Of a stretch of DNA of 64,000 bases, positions 27,906 through 36,508 are shown piece after piece (the stretch's first letter is position 1; each line of letters opens with the position of its first letter). A program made the position numbers and the translations under genes. Below the pieces are notes generated by a model. It saw only the letters and a list, made by a program, of their open reading frames with translations, made no database searches and was not told the DNA's origin. Origin of the DNA: Burkholderia sp. FERM BP-3421 (GTDB lineage Bacteria; Pseudomonadota; Gammaproteobacteria; Burkholderiales; Burkholderiaceae); the NCBI RefSeq assembly GCF_028657905.1, contig NZ_CP117781.1, positions 1,612,001-1,676,000 on the forward strand, in the 5' to 3' direction.

Positions 27906-29405
27906 ATGCAGTTCGATTGGCACTATGCATTGCAACTGTTGTGGGACCGGGATTTCTGGCGCGCCGGTTTCGTGGTTGTCAAGCTCAGCATTTCCGCCTG
28001 GCTGCTCGGCATGTTGCTCGGCTTTCCCCTGGCGCTCGCAAGGCAGTCTCACCGCGCCGCGCTCAAACGCGCCGCGAGTGTGTATATCTGGTTTTTCCGC
28101 AGCCTGCCGCTGCTCGTGCTGCTCGTCTTCATCTACAACCTGCCGCAGGTGTTTCCGGCCACCAGCGCGCTACTGTCCGACCCGTTCGCGGCCGGCCTGA
28201 TCGCGCTGGTGCTGAGCGAGACCGCCTACTTCGCGGAGATTCATCGCGGCGGGATCCTGTCGGTGCCTCGCGGGCAGATCGAAGCCGGCCGAGCGCTCGG
28301 CATTCGCTTCACGGGCATTCAATGGATGATCGTGATGCCGCAGGCGATCCGCATCGCGCTGCCGGCCCTGGCGAACGAGTTCATTACGATCGTGAAGCTG
28401 ACGTCACTCGTGTCGGTGATCTCGCTCGCGGAGATCCTGCTCGTCGGGCAGCGCCTGTACACGCAGAACTTCCTCGTGTTCGAGACGATGCTGGCCGTCG
28501 CGTTTTATTACGTGCTGATCGTCACGGTGTTCAGCCGGCTGCTGAGCCATCTCGAACGACACCTCGATGTCAGTCGGCGCGTGCCGGTGCGAGCGGGCGC
28601 GGAGGCCATCGCATCGTCGACGCCGACGCGGATCGTCGCGCCGGGGCCGCGCACGAACGCCGCATTCGCGCTGCGACTGAGAGGTGTGCGGCAGCGATAC
28701 GGCCGTCATGAGGTGCTGAAGGGCATCGATCTCGACGTTGCGCCCGGCCAGATCATTTCGATCATCGGTCCTTCCGGGTCGGGCAAGACGTCGCTGATCC
28801 GCACCATCAACGGCCTCGCACCGCTCAACGAGGGCGAGATCGAACTGTATGACGAGCCGTTCATCCGCGCGTCCGGCGCGTATTCCCGCGTACCGCACGA
28901 TCGCATTCTCGACATTGGCATGGTGTTCCAGAGCTTCAACCTGTTTCCACATTGCACGGCACTGCAAAACGTCATGATGGCGCCGCGTTATCACCGGCAG
29001 GCCGATGCGGACGCCATCCGGATGCAGGCGCTGGCGTTGCTGTCGAAGGTCGGGATGCTCGAACACGCGTACAAGTATCCGCATCAGTTGTCGGGGGGCC
29101 AGCAGCAGCGCGTGGCGATCGCGCGCGCGCTCGCCATGCGGCCATCGATCATGCTGTTCGACGAGCCGACGTCGGCGTTGGATCCGGAACTCGTCGGCGA
29201 CGTGCTGAAGGTCGTCGAGACGCTCGCGAAGGAGGGAATGACGATGATCATCGTCACCCACGAGATGAACTTCGCGTTCCAGCTGTCCGACCGGATCGTT
29301 TTCATGGAGAACGGCCGGATCCTGCACGACGTGCCACCCGAGCGGATTCGCGACACGGAGGATGTGCGTGTGAGGGATTTTTTGCAGCACGTGCATTTTG
29401 CATGA
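27906..29405 (+). CDS. Fused ABC permease-ATPase for polar amino acid/ectoine-like uptake
   Basis: The ATG at 27906 follows GAGGAGCC. The 499-residue product joins two normally separate proteins. Residues 1-225 are a HisM/GlnP-type permease with about five helices and the EAA loop (EAGRALGIRFTGIQWMIVMPQ). Residues about 255-499 are the ATPase: Walker A GPSGSGKTS, Q-loop MVFQSFNLFPHCT, signature LSGGQQQRVAIARAL, Walker B IMLFDEPTSALDPE and switch His in IIVTHEMNF. Only one permease is encoded, so the importer is probably a homodimer of this fusion working with the upstream binding protein. Such fusions occur in a few polar-amino-acid transporters but are uncommon. Confidence 0.93.
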   Translation: MQFDWHYALQLLWDRDFWRAGFVVVKLSISAWLLGMLLGFPLALARQSHRAALKRAASVYIWFFRSLPLLVLLVFIYNLPQVFPATSALLSDPFAAGLIALVLSETAYFAEIHRGGILSVPRGQIEAGRALGIRFTGIQWMIVMPQAIRIALPALANEFITIVKLTSLVSVISLAEILLVGQRLYTQNFLVFETMLAVAFYYVLIVTVFSRLLSHLERHLDVSRRVPVRAGAEAIASSTPTRIVAPGPRTNAAFALRLRGVRQRYGRHEVLKGIDLDVAPGQIISIIGPSGSGKTSLIRTINGLAPLNEGEIELYDEPFIRASGAYSRVPHDRILDIGMVFQSFNLFPHCTALQNVMMAPRYHRQADADAIRMQALALLSKVGMLEHAYKYPHQLSGGQQQRVAIARALAMRPSIMLFDEPTSALDPELVGDVLKVVETLAKEGMTMIIVTHEMNFAFQLSDRIVFMENGRILHDVPPERIRDTEDVRVRDFLQHVHFA

Positions 29406-29435
29406 GCGGAACTGAAGGATCTGCGAGGACCGACG

Positions 29436-30770
29436 ATGGATTGCGCTGATTTGCGGTTGCCTGACACGGATGGGCGCGGAAGCGTCGAGCGGTTGCGCGC
29501 GTGTTTCGCGCTGGCTGATGTGCATGCCGGCGACATCGGGAGAGCATGGCTCGCACGCCGCGACGAGGCGGCGCTGGCCGAGGCGCGTGCGCAGGATGCA
29601 TCGACGCGTGCAGCCGCTGCGCCGTTGGCCGGCTCGGTGTTGACGGTCAAAGCCAATATTGATTGCGACGGGTGGGTCACGCATGCCGGCTCGCGCGTAC
29701 TGGCCGCAGAGCCTGCCGCGCATGCCGACGCCGAGCTTGTCGCGGCGCTGCGGCGCGCCGGTGCGATCCTGGTTGCGCAGACCGCCATGACGGAATTCGC
29801 CTATGGGGCGCTCGGCGTGAATCACGCCTATGGCACGCTCGCGACGCCGCTTGATGTACGGCGCGAGCGTGTGGCGGGCGGATCGAGTTCGGGCGCGGCG
29901 GTGTCGGTGGCGCTTGGCGCGGCCGACCTGTCGCTGGGTTCCGATACGAGCGGGTCGGTGCGTATTCCGGCCGCGTTTTGCGGTGTTGCCGGATTCAAGC
30001 CGTCGCGCGGGCGCTATGCCGATGCCGGCATGACGTTCCTGTCGACGACGTTCGACGTGCCGGGGATGTTGGCCAGGACGGCCGGCTCATGTCGGCGGAT
30101 CGACGCCGTTCTGTGCGGAGGCGGATCGAGCCGGCGCGCGCCGGCAAGCGTGAAGGATCTGCATTTCATCGTGCCCGAGCGGTTCGCGACCCATGACGTC
30201 GACTCAACCGTGGGGCAGGCATTCGATGCATGCTTGTCGCGATTGTCCGAGCAGGGCGCGCGTATTACGTACAAGCGGCTCGACTGCATCGCCGAGGCAG
30301 GCCCGATTGCGCGCGCGGGCGGCATCATCGCGGCCGAGGCGTTCATGTTGCATCGCCTGAGGCTGGCGACCGCCGCAGATCGCTACGATCCGCTCGTCGG
30401 CCCGCGCATCGCCGCGGGCGAACAGGTGCGCGCGCACGAGTATGCGGCCGCGCTGCGGCGTCTGGCGACGCTGGCCGACACCTACCACGCTGAACTTGAC
30501 GACGCGCATGCGGTACTGACGCCGACCGTGCCAATGGTGCCGCCGCGCATTGCCGATCTGGCGGACGAAACCGTGTATCTGGCGCAGAACGCACGCGCAT
30601 TCCAGTTGACCGAGTTCGCGAACCGACTCGACCTGCCGAGCATCAGCGTGCCGTGCGACCCGCACTTGAAGCAGCCGATCGGCCTGCTGATGACGGGGCG
30701 GCGCGGTGACGACGCATGCCTGCTCGACGCGGCGGCGATGGTCGAACGCGTGCTGGCCGCTTCAGCGTGA
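29436..30770 (+). CDS. Amidase signature family hydrolase (GatA/AtzE-like)
   Basis: At 444 residues it has the complete amidase triad: Lys in LTVKANIDCDGW, the cis-Ser in the VAGGSSSGAAVSVALG motif, and the nucleophile Ser in LGSDTSGSVRIPAAFCG. Length and C-terminal region (NRLDLPSISVP) resemble amidases of the AtzE/allophanate-hydrolase-like branch rather than GatA of glutamyl-tRNA amidotransferase. It is cytoplasmic and cleaves a C-N amide. It lies 30 bp behind the transporter fusion and 61 bp ahead of the EctC homologue, so it probably acts on the imported compound or on a product of that enzyme. Substrate unknown. Confidence 0.9.
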   Translation: MDCADLRLPDTDGRGSVERLRACFALADVHAGDIGRAWLARRDEAALAEARAQDASTRAAAAPLAGSVLTVKANIDCDGWVTHAGSRVLAAEPAAHADAELVAALRRAGAILVAQTAMTEFAYGALGVNHAYGTLATPLDVRRERVAGGSSSGAAVSVALGAADLSLGSDTSGSVRIPAAFCGVAGFKPSRGRYADAGMTFLSTTFDVPGMLARTAGSCRRIDAVLCGGGSSRRAPASVKDLHFIVPERFATHDVDSTVGQAFDACLSRLSEQGARITYKRLDCIAEAGPIARAGGIIAAEAFMLHRLRLATAADRYDPLVGPRIAAGEQVRAHEYAAALRRLATLADTYHAELDDAHAVLTPTVPMVPPRIADLADETVYLAQNARAFQLTEFANRLDLPSISVPCDPHLKQPIGLLMTGRRGDDACLLDAAAMVERVLAASA

Positions 30771-30831
30771 TCCGTTTCTCGGCGGTATGAACCGCTGAGT
30801 TCTCTTTCCTCGTCACTCATCGGAGGTTCGC

Positions 30832-31233
30832 ATGATAGTCGTAAGATCGGCCGATATCGCAAACACTGAACGCCACGCACGCGGTCCGGGTTGGGACAGC
30901 AAGCGCATGATCGTCAAGCAGGACGGCGTCGGCTATTCGGTTCATGAAACGCGCGTGCAGGAAGGCGCGGAGTTGAACTTGCATTACAAGCATCACTTCG
31001 AGGCCAACTATTGCGTGGCGGGCGAGGGGGAAGTCATCGAAACGGCCACCGGGGCCGTGCATCGGATCACGCCCGGAACGATCTACGCGCTGAATCGGAA
31101 TGATCCGCACATCCTGCGCGCGACGCGCGGCGATCTGCATCTCGTGTGCGTGTTCAATCCGCCGCTGACGGGGTTGGAAACACATCGGGACGACGGCAGC
31201 TATGCATTGCCGGCCGACGAAGACGCCGGATGA
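30832..31233 (+). CDS. Orphan ectoine synthase homologue (EctC-like cupin cyclase)
   Basis: A CGGAGG ribosome site precedes the ATG at 30832. The 133-residue protein aligns along its length with EctC, the cupin that closes N-gamma-acetyl-diaminobutyrate to ectoine. From memory of the family, the key residues fall at the expected places: iron ligands Glu57, Tyr85 and His93, and substrate-pocket Trp21, Arg25, Thr40, Tyr52, His55 and, with a one-residue offset, Glu116 and His118. The usual Asn38 is His38 here. No ectA or ectB is in the window; instead it sits with an importer, an amidase and a DUF1989 gene. It may make or open another cyclic amidine; stand-alone EctC proteins can cyclise glutamine. 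Confidence 0.88.
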   Translation: MIVVRSADIANTERHARGPGWDSKRMIVKQDGVGYSVHETRVQEGAELNLHYKHHFEANYCVAGEGEVIETATGAVHRITPGTIYALNRNDPHILRATRGDLHLVCVFNPPLTGLETHRDDGSYALPADEDAG

Positions 31234-31281
31234 GGCGCGATGCCGGAGCCGCCCGCGCCGCATCGTGCGGCGCGGTGCTCA

Positions 31282-31956
31282 TCAGGCGGGCTTTCGTTGG
31301 CGGCGTTTCAGCGCGTCCAGCAGCATCCGTTCGGAATCGTCGAGATAGCGCGTGAGTGCGGTGACGGCTTTGGTCCGATGGTTCTGGGTGAGCAGGTCGT
31401 AGATCTGGTAGTCGCGCTGGATCCAGTCGGGCGTCTGCACGCGTTTCTCGTCGGGATCGGAGGCGAACACCAGACGCAGCTGCGCGGAGATGGTCCGAAA
31501 GAATTCGTCGAGCAAGGCGCTTTTTTGCAGTGCGACGATATGCTGGTGGAATCGCAGGCTGTGCGTGCCGACAGCCTGCCAGTTTTCCTTATCGAGTTCG
31601 CGCTCGGCTGCGCGGATCGCGACCTGCATTTTTTCCAGCACGGCCGGCTGCGCAAGCTCGGCGGTGTTCAGCGCATGCAGTTCGAGCGTGCGGCGCGCGA
31701 CATAGAGGTCGCGCACATCCTGGCGATTGAGCGTGCGAACGACGACACCCTTATGCCGCACGAACGTCACGAGGCCTTCGCGGCCGAGCTGATGCAGGAC
31801 TTCGCGAAGCGAGTTGCGCGACGTGTCGTATTCGGCCGCGAGATCCATCTCGATCAATGCGGTGCCGGGCGGCAGCTTGCCGTTGATGATGTGCTCGCGC
31901 AATTGATGGCTGATCCGGTCGGAGACCGATTGCCTGCCCGCTTTTTCGCTTGCCAT
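31282..31956 (-). CDS. GntR family regulator, FCD subfamily, of the EctC cluster
   Basis: This 224-residue protein has an N-terminal winged helix (LIEMDLAAEYDTSRNSLREV, LHQLGREGLVTFVRHKGVVV) and an FCD-type effector domain with the conserved His/Asp-Arg positions (DLYVARRTLELHAL, THSLRFHQHIVAL). It is the second gene of a minus-strand unit behind the DUF1989 gene, 81 bp downstream, and converges with ectC, the two stops being 48 bp apart. The matching inverted repeats upstream of both outer genes of the cluster are probably its operators, which would make it autoregulated through the DUF1989 promoter. The effector is probably the imported solute or an intermediate. Confidence 0.92.
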   Translation of the reverse strand: MASEKAGRQSVSDRISHQLREHIINGKLPPGTALIEMDLAAEYDTSRNSLREVLHQLGREGLVTFVRHKGVVVRTLNRQDVRDLYVARRTLELHALNTAELAQPAVLEKMQVAIRAAERELDKENWQAVGTHSLRFHQHIVALQKSALLDEFFRTISAQLRLVFASDPDEKRVQTPDWIQRDYQIYDLLTQNHRTKAVTALTRYLDDSERMLLDALKRRQRKPA

Positions 31957-32037
31957 GCCGTTTGTTCGCTCCTCTCCTGATCGCGCGCCGTCGGCGTGGT
32001 GGGTCGACGGCGGCGGTTCGTCATTCTACGGACTTTG

Positions 32038-32898
32038 TCATGCCGTCTGGTCGTGCTGCCAGGCTGCCTGCGGCGGCTGCATGCCGTGCCGGCCCTGGTA
32101 AGGCGCGACGGGCGGCTGCGACCAGCCTTCGAGCAGGCGCGGGTCGAGCCGGTACACCTCGACGCCGAGCGGCCGGCAGACGTCGATCGGGTCGCGCGCA
32201 TCGGGGCCCCACATCGGCACCGACAGATCCCCGCCCGGACAGGTGGACATCGCGCACAACAGGTCGATCTCGGCGAAGAATTCGAGGTAATCGCCCGGTT
32301 TCGCGGGGCAGGCTTTCATGAAGTACTTGTCGTCGTTGTTGAGCCCCGTGCATTGGAACACGTTCAGTACGTCGTGCACGTCGAACTCGGTCAATCCGTA
32401 GGGCGCGACGGCGCGGACGAGATTCGAGTGGCAGTGGAAATGAAAATCCTCGCCGGTCAGCAGTTTGTTCACGTAGGGATCGCAGCGTGTGCCGAGCAGA
32501 TCGTGCACGCGGCCGCCGTCGCCGTCGACGCCGTAACCGGCCAGCGTGTCGTCGGTGATCGTGACCATCGGGCGCAGGTAGGGCAGCGTCGACCAGATCC
32601 GATCGAAGGTCGTGACGTGCGCGGCCTGTAGCTGGCGCGTACGCGATGCCCACATGCGTTCGCGCGGGTTGTGCAGGTTCCACATGTTGAAGTCGGCGAC
32701 TTGTGGACCTTCCAGCGTGACGATGCGAAACACATGGCCGGCCGGCACCGTCCACGCGAAGCCGCTGCGGATCGGCACGACGTGCGATTCGATGCGTTCG
32801 CGCGCGTCTTGGCGCTGCGCGATCGAGGCGTAAAAGGACGATTCGAGGTTGAGGACGGAGCCTGTGCTGTTCTGGTAGGCGGCGGGATAGTTCGACAT
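32038..32898 (-). CDS. DUF1989 (urea carboxylase-associated type) protein
   Basis: This 286-residue soluble protein has the DUF1989 pattern: IRSGFAWTVPAGHVFRIVTLEGPQVADFNMWN, HDLLGTRCDPYVNKLLTGEDFHFHCHSNL, DVLNVFQCTGLN and a Cys/Asp motif CPGGDLSVPMWG. Members accompany urea carboxylase or other amide-degrading operons and are thought to bind metal through the conserved His/Cys/Asp residues, but their reaction is not established. It is the first gene of the minus-strand unit controlled from the 32988-33000 operator and lies with an amidase and an EctC homologue, which supports a role in amide or amidine breakdown here. Confidence 0.88.
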   Translation of the reverse strand: MSNYPAAYQNSTGSVLNLESSFYASIAQRQDARERIESHVVPIRSGFAWTVPAGHVFRIVTLEGPQVADFNMWNLHNPRERMWASRTRQLQAAHVTTFDRIWSTLPYLRPMVTITDDTLAGYGVDGDGGRVHDLLGTRCDPYVNKLLTGEDFHFHCHSNLVRAVAPYGLTEFDVHDVLNVFQCTGLNNDDKYFMKACPAKPGDYLEFFAEIDLLCAMSTCPGGDLSVPMWGPDARDPIDVCRPLGVEVYRLDPRLLEGWSQPPVAPYQGRHGMQPPQAAWQHDQTA

Positions 32899-32987
32899 GA
32901 CGCGGTGCCCTCGCGAAGGATTGGCAGATATCGAAATCCGGCCTGAATCATTGGTGGTGGCCGGTCAGGCGTCGATCCGTGAGTTTG

Positions 32988-33000
32988 ATTGTTCAACAAT
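32988..33000. promoter_or_regulatory. Operator ATTGTTCAACAAT upstream of the DUF1989-gntR unit
   Basis: This 13-bp inverted repeat is identical to the one at 26871-26883, and the flanks also agree (GATTGTTCAACAAT then C/T, TTCG, G/A, C). It lies 90 bp before the DUF1989 start, a distance close to the 97 bp at the other end of the cluster. The shared site implies joint control by the cluster's GntR protein. Confidence 0.75.
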
Positions 33001-33522
33001 TTTCGACGCTTCGGAGAGTATAGGGTGAAGGCGAGTAGGTGTGTCAATGGCGGGGAAGTACGTAGAGCAGCAGGGGGCGGGCGGCTCGGTTGAAATTAAC
33101 GGGCAGGGCCGTCGAGCGCCGAGCCGCCGCTGTGTGTCGATGCGCGTTTGACGGCGTTCACGTTGATGATCGCCCCGTGCGTGCGAATGCATGCGAGAAC
33201 GGCGCGAAGGATTTGACGCGGGTGGTCAGAGGTAAATTCGGGACCGGACCTATCCGCATTTTTTGTGGGCGAGGCGGTTGCACAACCAGTGATCAGCGGG
33301 CTTGCGTAAATCGCTCCCCGAACAGAATAGCAAACTGGTTCATCGCGGATTTCCAGTCGAAGGTCTTCACTGGATAGACAATTGAATGGGCGCGACATCC
33401 ACAGAAAGATAGCCGGGAACCGAAGGGGCGAGTATCTGATATAGGCGCGCCGCTGCCCACTGGATCGACTGGCTCCGGCTCGAAAAGATGGGGGCTCCAG
33501 AGAGAAGGCTGAAAGAGGCTCA
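33001..33522. other. Non-coding stretch of declining GC
   Basis: These 522 bp between the EctC cluster and the low-GC gene at 33523 contain no frame with a credible start and product. Composition falls toward the right. It may be decayed DNA, but I could not recognise any fragment. Confidence 0.4.
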
Positions 33523-33999
33523 TTAACTTCGGCGTTCCGGTATCCGGGCGAGTTCATGAAGCTTGAGCATGCGATCGTGGCGGGAGATTTCCTTTGAGAG
33601 TGAAATTAGCTCGGCTGTTTTGTTTTTCAGATCTTGAAGTTTAATATCGGTGGAAGTGGTGCCCGTAACCATGATGTATCCCGGTTGGTAGTCCAGCCCA
33701 TTTTCCTTATCAAACCTGATCCAGTTGAACACGGGGTTGTGTACGACATCGTTGCGGAATTGGGCCAGCTTTCTGGCTTTTACCAGGGCATCGATCAGAG
33801 GGTGCGCTTGCGCGGAAAACTGCCTTCTCAGAAAGCCGATTGCCTTATCTACTTTCTTTGAGAAAGTAATCTTTTTGATTTCTTCGAGTTCCATGAAGCA
33901 CGCGCAAATTAAAAATAGCTGCGTCTCCAAATGTGCAAATGTGTAGATAAAGTTTCCGAGGCTGTTTTTCCAAATTCTTTCCGGCATGCCCTTCTTCAT
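33523..33999 (-). CDS. Hypothetical protein, low-GC orphan
   Basis: A 158-residue soluble protein with clearly lower GC than its neighbours and AAA/ATT-rich codons foreign to this genome, so it was probably acquired. It is predicted mostly helical: FIYTFAHLETQLFLICACFM, then KKVDKAIGFLRRQF, KARKLAQFRNDVVHNPVFNW and a C-terminal coil (KLQDLKNKTAELISLSKEIS). The R-N-D-x-V-H motif resembles that of HEPN/RNase-like or abortive-infection associated helices, in which an R-x4-6-H pair matters; here the spacing is R-N-D-V-V-H. That suggestion is weak. An AAG-rich region before the start carries a poor ribosome site. It has no operon partner. Confidence 0.55.
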   Translation of the reverse strand: MKKGMPERIWKNSLGNFIYTFAHLETQLFLICACFMELEEIKKITFSKKVDKAIGFLRRQFSAQAHPLIDALVKARKLAQFRNDVVHNPVFNWIRFDKENGLDYQPGYIMVTGTTSTDIKLQDLKNKTAELISLSKEISRHDRMLKLHELARIPERRS

Positions 34000-34201
34000 A
34001 GTGAAAGCTTGTAAGGATGAAACGGGAAATGATTATCTACGACCTGCTTGGACGGGTGCCACCAGATGACGGGTTATTGTGCCATGAGCGCGAGATGATG
34101 ACCGATGCGCTTCGAAACGTGATACTCGGGACTTGACCGGCTGAGAAGGGTCGTACAACAACATCCTCGCAATACTGCAAAGAACTTGATCGTCGCGACG
34201 T

Positions 34202-36508
34202 TCATTGCCCTCGTGCGCTGAAAACACGAGCCCTGTTCGACCATCTCCCCCAAGCCCAATACCGCCCAACAACCCGCCTACCGCCCCGCGCCGCCCCATT
34301 ATTCGCACCCACATCCGGCCGCGCCACCGTGCCGCGCACCTCGAACTTCACCGTATCCGCAACCTTGCCCTGCGCGTCCAGCAGTTCCAGCACATGACGC
34401 CCCGGCCACGGCAGCCACGCAACCCGTTCACCGCGCCCAAGCACACGTCCATCGAGCCGCCATGCACTGCGCCCGCCGTCTCCTGCCACGCGCTCGAACC
34501 AGACGCGCTGATTGCGCGGCGGGATATCCGGATCGAGCGCGAAGATCGTGCCGTCGGTCGGCGCGCCGATCGCGAGCGGCGCACGCTGAAGATCGGGCGC
34601 GGCCCCAGCCGCGAGCCGCACCGTATCGACCTCGGTGCCGCGCACGAACCACTCGTCGCGGGTCGGTTCGAGCGCGCGCTCGAACGAGACGCGCGTGCGC
34701 ACGACCTCCTTGGGCGGTCGCGGCGCGACGCTGCCCGTCGCGCGATGCAGGTAACCGACGAGCGCGGCCCAGACGGGCGCCGCGCCCGTCACGCCGGAGA
34801 CGTCCCACATCGGCGAGCCGTCCGCATTGCCGACCCACACCCCGACCGTATAGCGCGACGTATAACCGACCGCCCAGTTGTCGCGCATGTCCTTGCTCGT
34901 GCCGGTCTTCACCGCCGAGAAGAAGCGCGTCGCGAGCGGGCTGTCGAGGCCGAAGGTGCGGGTGCGCGCATTGTTGTCCGCCAGCATGTCGGTGACGATG
35001 TAGCTGGCCTCCGGACTGAACACGCGCGTGCCCGGCGGCGGCGCGCGGCGCGCGCCGCCGCCGGACAACAGATCGGCGGTGGGCTTCTCGACGCCGCCGT
35101 TGGCGAGCGCGCGGTACGCGTTGGTGAGCGACAGCAGCGTCACGTCGGCGCTCCCCAGCGCGAGGCTGAAGCCGTAATAGTCGCCGTCCTCGGTCAGCGG
35201 CAGGCCGAGCGCGGTCAGCGTGCGCGCGAAGCGGTGCGGCGTGACGAGCACCAGCGTGCGCACCGCCGGCACGTTCAGCGACGAGCCGAGCGCGGTCCGC
35301 ACGCTCACCCAGCCCTTGAAATGCTTGTCGTAGTTCTGCGGAATATAGAGCCCGCCGCTCGCGGCGAGGTTGACGGCCGAATCGTCGAGCAGGGTGGCCG
35401 GGGTCAGGCGTCGTTCGTCGAGCGCCTGCGCGTACAGGAACGGCTTCAGCGTCGAGCCGGCCTGGCGCGACGCGAGCGCCGCGTCGACCTCGCGCGCGCT
35501 CGACAGCGCGCCCGACGAGCCGACCCACGCGAGGATCTCGCCGCTCGCGTTGTCGATCACGATCGCCGCGCCGTCCTGCACGTTGCGGCGGTGCGCGGGG
35601 GCGTTCAGCTCGGTCAGCGAGCGGGTGAGCGTGTCGCGCGCGAAGCGTTGCAGGCCCGCGTCGAGCGTGGAACGCAGCCGCGCGCCCGCCGCGGGATGGG
35701 CTTCCGACGCGACGCGCCGCGCGAAATGCGGCGCCAGCGCGTCCGTGTCGCGCCAGCCGGCGCCCGCCGGCCGCGCGAACGCGAGTTGCACGAAACCGTC
35801 GAGGTTCGCGCAGGCGCCCGGCGCGCGCATGTCGCGCAGGATCCGGCAGGCGCGTTCGGCGACTTTCGGATATGACGCGTTCGGCGCGCGCACGAGCGCC
35901 GCCGCGACCGCCGATTCCCGTTCGTCGAGCCCGGACGGGGCCTTGCCGAACAGCGTCTGCGACAGTGCGGCGAGTCCCACCGTCTCGCCCCGGAACGGCA
36001 CGAGATTCAGGTAGGCCTCGAGGATCTGGTCCTTGCGCCATGCGCGTTCGAGCCACAGCGCGTCGATCGCCTGGCCGGCTTTCTGCGGCAGGGAGCGTTG
36101 CCCGGAGCGGCGTGGCGTATCGCCGAGCAGGCCGGCCAGCTGCATCGTCACGGTCGATGCGCCGCGGGTGCGCTCGTTCCACAGGTTTCCCCACGCCGCG
36201 CCCGCGATGCCGCGCCAGTCGACGCCGCTGTGCGCGTAGAAGCGCTTGTCCTCCGAGACGACGATCGCCTCGCGCAGCGCGGGCGAGATGTCGGCGAGCG
36301 CGACCCAGTCGCCGCGTCGTTCGCCGAGGTCGATGCGGGTGCGCTGCAACGGCGTGCCGTCGCGCGCGAGCAGCACCCAGTCCGAGCTGCGCCAGCCGCC
36401 GCGCACGTTGTCGTAGCTGGGCACCGCGCGCGCGGCCGGTGCGGCGGCCAGGCCGGCCGCGAGGACGAGCCCGGCCGCGATCCGGATGCCGGACCTCGTC
36501 GCGCTCAC
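34202..36508 (-). CDS. pbpC: Penicillin-binding protein 1C (bifunctional glycosyltransferase/transpeptidase)
   Basis: The GTG start at 36508 overlaps the stop of the macroglobulin gene by 4 bp, the usual yfhM-pbpC coupling. After a signal-anchor come the GT51 glycosyltransferase motifs (VSEDKRFYAHSGVDWRGI, then RGASTVTMQLAGLL) and the transpeptidase motifs: SxxK in RQAGSTLKPFLY, SxN in GSSLNVPA and KTGTS in FSAVKTGTSKDM. The C-terminal BiPBP_C domain follows. The 768-residue length is normal, but the last 25 residues (after the GTVARPDVGANN region) look like read-through into intergenic DNA, so the ancestral stop may be lost. The enzyme acts in the periplasm on peptidoglycan. Confidence 0.93.
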   Translation of the reverse strand: MSATRSGIRIAAGLVLAAGLAAAPAARAVPSYDNVRGGWRSSDWVLLARDGTPLQRTRIDLGERRGDWVALADISPALREAIVVSEDKRFYAHSGVDWRGIAGAAWGNLWNERTRGASTVTMQLAGLLGDTPRRSGQRSLPQKAGQAIDALWLERAWRKDQILEAYLNLVPFRGETVGLAALSQTLFGKAPSGLDERESAVAAALVRAPNASYPKVAERACRILRDMRAPGACANLDGFVQLAFARPAGAGWRDTDALAPHFARRVASEAHPAAGARLRSTLDAGLQRFARDTLTRSLTELNAPAHRRNVQDGAAIVIDNASGEILAWVGSSGALSSAREVDAALASRQAGSTLKPFLYAQALDERRLTPATLLDDSAVNLAASGGLYIPQNYDKHFKGWVSVRTALGSSLNVPAVRTLVLVTPHRFARTLTALGLPLTEDGDYYGFSLALGSADVTLLSLTNAYRALANGGVEKPTADLLSGGGARRAPPPGTRVFSPEASYIVTDMLADNNARTRTFGLDSPLATRFFSAVKTGTSKDMRDNWAVGYTSRYTVGVWVGNADGSPMWDVSGVTGAAPVWAALVGYLHRATGSVAPRPPKEVVRTRVSFERALEPTRDEWFVRGTEVDTVRLAAGAAPDLQRAPLAIGAPTDGTIFALDPDIPPRNQRVWFERVAGDGGRSAWRLDGRVLGRGERVAWLPWPGRHVLELLDAQGKVADTVKFEVRGTVARPDVGANNGAARGGRRVVGRYWAWGRWSNRARVFSARGQ

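Noticed and set aside
34033..34314. Small minus-strand gene after pbpC
   Set aside because: It overlaps the pbpC 3' end, has no ribosome site, and its residues look random.
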